From assembly GCA_023429365.1 (NCBI GenBank), contig JAEYVW010000131.1, positions 1-16,127 on the forward strand: 16,127 nt of DNA, given 5' to 3'. This DNA is from Bacteroidota bacterium. GTDB lineage: Bacteria > Bacteroidota > Bacteroidia > Chitinophagales > Chitinophagaceae. Positions 13,906 to 16,127 of the stretch are shown piece after piece. Under the pieces are notes generated by a model, which saw only the letters and a program-made list of their open reading frames with translations, was not told the origin of the DNA and did no database searches. Position 1 is the first letter of the stretch. Every line of letters starts with the position of its first letter. Both the position numbers and the translations under genes were made by a program.

Positions 13906-15032
13906 TCCGTCATTTACATATCGTTTGTCTTGATGTGCCATGGCCCGCCGACTACGGTGGCGCAATCGATATGATGAATCGTATCCGGATGTTTCACCAG
14001 GCAGGCATTCGCATTCACCTGCATTATTTCAGCTATAATGAACGTGGGACACCTAATGAACTGAACCAGTTCTGCGAAACCATCAGCGTGTATGAGCGTC
14101 ATAAAATGAAAGACTGTTTTTCACTGAAGACGCCGTATATCGTGGCTTCACGCGTCAATGAAAAACTGGTACGCAAACTAAACGAAGACCACCACCCTAT
14201 CCTGCTGGAAGGTATACACTGCACGGGAATATTGAACCTGATCGACCGAAGCAACCGAAAGGTTGTTGTACGGATGCATAACGAAGAAAGCATTTATTAT
14301 CGCGAACTGGCAAGGGCTGAATCCGGGATTATTAATAAGCTCTATTTCCATAACGAAAGCCGGCTTTTGAAAAAATATAGTTCCGATCTCCCGGGCGACT
14401 GCATTTATGCCTGTATTTCAGAAACAGATACGGAGATTTTTAGAAACGAGTATAAGCTGGAAGGAGCAAGGTTCTTACCCATCTTTCCTTCCTGGCAAAA
14501 AGTGACCGGGCAGGAAGACCAGGGTCATCTCTGCCTTTACCACGGTAATCTTTCTGTTCCGGAAAATGAGGAAGCTGCACTTTGGCTATTGTGTAAAGTA
14601 TTTACCAAGGCAAGGGTACCGTTTGTCATTGCCGGAAAAAAACCTTCAAGACGATTGCAAAAACTCGCTGGTCTTTGCCAGCATACCTGCCTTGTAGCTG
14701 ATCCCGGCGAAACGGAAATGAGCGACCTGATTAAAAAAGCCCAGGTGAATGTACTCCCCTGCTTTAATAAAAACATCACAGGTATCCGGCTGAAATTATT
14801 ACATGCGCTTTACGAAGGCAGACATTGCGTAGTGAACAAACCGATGGTAGACGGTACAGGCCTCGCAGAAGCCTGCCATATCGGTACCAACGCGAATGCG
14901 TTCGCATCAATCATCATGCAACTCTATCACCAGCCATTTACCAGGGAAGAAAAAGTGCTGCGCCGCCAGTTACTAAGCACAACCTACGACAACGAAAGAA
15001 ATACCAGCCAGCTTATTCAATGGTTATGGTAG
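13902..15032 (+). CDS. Glycosyltransferase, GT4-like, second gene of the pair
   Basis: A putative GT-B glycosyltransferase of 376 residues, starting with GTG in the overlap GTGA with the previous gene. The GTG is the right start because the first residues already form the N-terminal strand and glycine loop (LHIVCLDVPWPADYGGAIDM). Other recognisable segments are VVVRMHNEESIYYRELA (about 125), ACISETDTEIF, LYHGNLSVPENEEAALWL (start of the second Rossmann half, about 212), FVIAGKKP, and near the C-terminus GIRLKLLHALYEGRHCVVN. That last segment aligns with the KxLEAxAxG donor site of GT4 enzymes, with His replacing Glu. It shares little sequence with its neighbour beyond the fold, so the two probably add different sugars. 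The last 20 bases overlap the 3' end of ftsE on the other strand. Confidence 0.87.
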   Translation: MIRHLHIVCLDVPWPADYGGAIDMMNRIRMFHQAGIRIHLHYFSYNERGTPNELNQFCETISVYERHKMKDCFSLKTPYIVASRVNEKLVRKLNEDHHPILLEGIHCTGILNLIDRSNRKVVVRMHNEESIYYRELARAESGIINKLYFHNESRLLKKYSSDLPGDCIYACISETDTEIFRNEYKLEGARFLPIFPSWQKVTGQEDQGHLCLYHGNLSVPENEEAALWLLCKVFTKARVPFVIAGKKPSRRLQKLAGLCQHTCLVADPGETEMSDLIKKAQVNVLPCFNKNITGIRLKLLHALYEGRHCVVNKPMVDGTGLAEACHIGTNANAFASIIMQLYHQPFTREEKVLRRQLLSTTYDNERNTSQLIQWLW

Positions 15033-15702
15033 CATTGTCGATCACGCGACCGCGTTCGGTCTTAATAGTTCGCGCCGGAAATTTCTGCACCACAATATAA
15101 TCATGCGTAGCCATGAGAATCGTAGTATTAAAGTCGCGCGAGATATGAAATAACAGGTTCATTATTTCATCGGAAGTTTCCGGATCAAGGTTTCCGGTAG
15201 GCTCATCTGCCAGGATCAGTTTAGGTGAATTCAGCAAAGCTCTTGCAATGTCTACCCGTTGTTGCTCGCCACCACTGAGTTCAAATGGCATTTTAAAACC
15301 TTTTGCTTTCAATCCCACTTTTTCCAACACATCCATTATTTTCTCATCCATGAGCTTTTCATCAGTCCAGCCGGTGGCTTTCAGGACAAACTTGAGATTA
15401 TTGTTAACGTTACGGTCGGTGAGCAGCTGGAAATCCTGGAAAACAACACCAAGTGTACGACGCAGGTATGGAACTTTTTTCCAATGCAGGTTACGCAAAC
15501 TAAAACCAGCCACCGTTGCTTCTCCTTCAGTAAGTGTCAATTCGCCGTATAATGTTTTGAGAAGGCTTGACTTACCTGTTCCAGTTTTTCCAACCAGGTA
15601 TACAAACTCACCCTTATTCACGGTCAGGTTAACATCCTGGAGTATCAGGTTATTACCCTGGTAGATATTGGCATGACTGATTTCTATGATGGGTTCCGAC
15701 AT
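15013..15702 (-). CDS. ftsE: Cell division ATP-binding protein FtsE
   Basis: ABC ATPase of 229 residues. With FtsX it forms an inner-membrane complex that drives peptidoglycan hydrolysis at division. Motifs are Walker A GKTGTGKS (38-45), Q-loop FQDFQLL (88-94), signature LSGGEQQR (142-149), Walker B LILADEPTGNLD (162-173) and the switch His in ATHD (about 200). The Walker A form GKTGTGKSSLLKTLYG and the pattern as a whole fit Bacteroidota FtsE; other short ATPases of the LolD/MacB class are the main alternative. No ftsX is adjacent; the partner must be elsewhere. The start at ATG 15702 (MSEPIIEIS) is preferred to the upstream TTG at 15723, which falls in a -7-like box. The 3' end overlaps the convergent glycosyltransferase gene by 20 bases. 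Confidence 0.87.
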   Translation of the reverse strand: MSEPIIEISHANIYQGNNLILQDVNLTVNKGEFVYLVGKTGTGKSSLLKTLYGELTLTEGEATVAGFSLRNLHWKKVPYLRRTLGVVFQDFQLLTDRNVNNNLKFVLKATGWTDEKLMDEKIMDVLEKVGLKAKGFKMPFELSGGEQQRVDIARALLNSPKLILADEPTGNLDPETSDEIMNLLFHISRDFNTTILMATHDYIVVQKFPARTIKTERGRVIDNATITIE

Positions 15703-15720
15703 TATTCCGCTCTTTTGTTG

Positions 15721-15728
15721 CAAAATAA
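15721..15728 (-). promoter_or_regulatory. Candidate -7 element for ftsE
   Basis: Read on the minus strand, 15728 to 15721 is TTATTTTG, one mismatch from TAnnTTTG. It would give a start site near 15714 and a leader of about 12 bases before ATG 15702. No -33 TTG was found. Confidence 0.3.
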
Positions 15729-15933
15729 AGGAAACTATGGTAGAAAAAGACTTTTGCAGGTAAAAACTGACTGATGGAAGACTTGAGATTTGAATGGCTT
15801 AGTCTAATACGTTTGAATCTTGTGCATCCTAATGAAAATCGATTTACCAGTACCTCCCTTATCTGCTATAAGTATTAAAAATCCCGATGACTGAAATAAA
15901 GTGTTGAATCAGCGTTTCGATTTTGCATCGTGT

Positions 15934-16127
15934 TTAATACCACCTGTCGGGACTGGCCTGCTCGAAATCCTGTTTATATTTTTCAGGTATCTGGCCTGTT
16001 AGCATACAACCAGGTTGCAGTGAAGGGAAAATATCTTCGAAGGTTCTTACCTCATTCATAAAAACCCGTCGATAAATATGTGAGCGGGAAAGTTCCCTTG
16101 GGTTTTCAATGCCGGCTGCGCCCATTA
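15934..16127 (-). CDS. FMN-binding glutamate-synthase-family protein, C-terminal end (5' part outside window)
   Basis: Only the last 64 or so residues are present; the reading frame runs off the right edge. The segment MGAAGIENPRELSRSHIYRRV matches the end of the glutamate-synthase central/FMN domain, where the Met-Gly-Ala helix and the RSHIYRRV stretch recur. It is followed by a short tail ending PDRWY. The tail length fits the stand-alone FMN-binding glutamate-synthase-like proteins of about 500-550 residues (YerD-like) rather than full-length GltB, which carries a long beta-helix domain after this point. Activity (ferredoxin-dependent glutamate formation or another amide transfer) cannot be judged from this piece. 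Its stop codon lies 231 bases from the ftsE start in the same orientation, with no clear terminator between them. Confidence 0.8.
   Translation of the reverse strand, partial: MGAAGIENPRELSRSHIYRRVFMNEVRTFEDIFPSLQPGCMLTGQIPEKYKQDFEQASPDRWY

Noticed and set aside
14825..15100. 91-codon plus-strand frame bridging the glycosyltransferase and ftsE ends
   Set aside because: It overlaps both well-supported genes in other frames. It is Arg-rich and shows no motifs.
15724..15933. Regulatory RNA or small gene between ftsE and the glutamate-synthase-like gene
   Set aside because: Only a weak 5-bp stem (AGATT/AATCT) and no plausible coding frame could be found in this spacer.

Overview
The window looks like chromosomal DNA of a Bacteroidota bacterium, most likely of the Chitinophagaceae or a near relative. 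Four things suggest this. Candidate promoters fit the Bacteroidota -7 element TAnnTTTG. Recognisable Shine-Dalgarno sequences are absent before the start codons. The envelope proteins are of Bacteroidota type: an OmpA protein with thrombospondin-type-3 calcium repeats, an 'outer membrane beta-barrel family' TonB-receptor-like protein, and a secreted subtilase with a long insertion. The tRNA-His is not encoded with CCA. The genus is inference; no rRNA or marker gene is present.

Layout. Bases 1-433 hold the 3' half of panB (pantothenate synthesis). Bases 592-2115 encode an antiquitin-type (ALDH7) aldehyde dehydrogenase. Two envelope or secreted proteins follow: an OmpA/TSP3 protein (2359-3900), with a good intrinsic terminator, and an S8 subtilase (4027-5712), also with a terminator. 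A small DinB-family protein (5984-6490) is flanked on both sides by degenerate heptamer repeats. The second repeat block separates it from the convergent gene for a tail-specific S41 protease (8747-6597, minus strand). A divergent spacer carries promoters for the protease and for tRNA-His(GTG), which ends in a strong terminator. Next come a DUF445 membrane protein (9226-9822) and a large outer-membrane beta-barrel protein (9971-12586) with a terminator hairpin. Two glycosyltransferase genes follow that overlap by 4 bases (12796-15032). The second overlaps by 20 bases, tail to tail, with ftsE on the minus strand (15702-15013). The window ends inside an FMN-binding glutamate-synthase-family gene (minus strand).

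How the genes fit together. Most of the window is stand-alone housekeeping and envelope genes with their own promoters and terminators. The only clear operon is the glycosyltransferase pair. Half of the genes act in the envelope: OmpA, the S8 and S41 proteases, the beta-barrel protein, FtsE, and DUF445 in a membrane. No CRISPR array, phage, insertion sequence, toxin-antitoxin or defence module was seen. I found no convincing undescribed multi-gene system. The most unusual material is intergenic: three families of degenerate short repeats, a GC-rich palindrome, and -7 boxes that overlap false TTG starts. No stretch longer than 300 bases lacks a gene.
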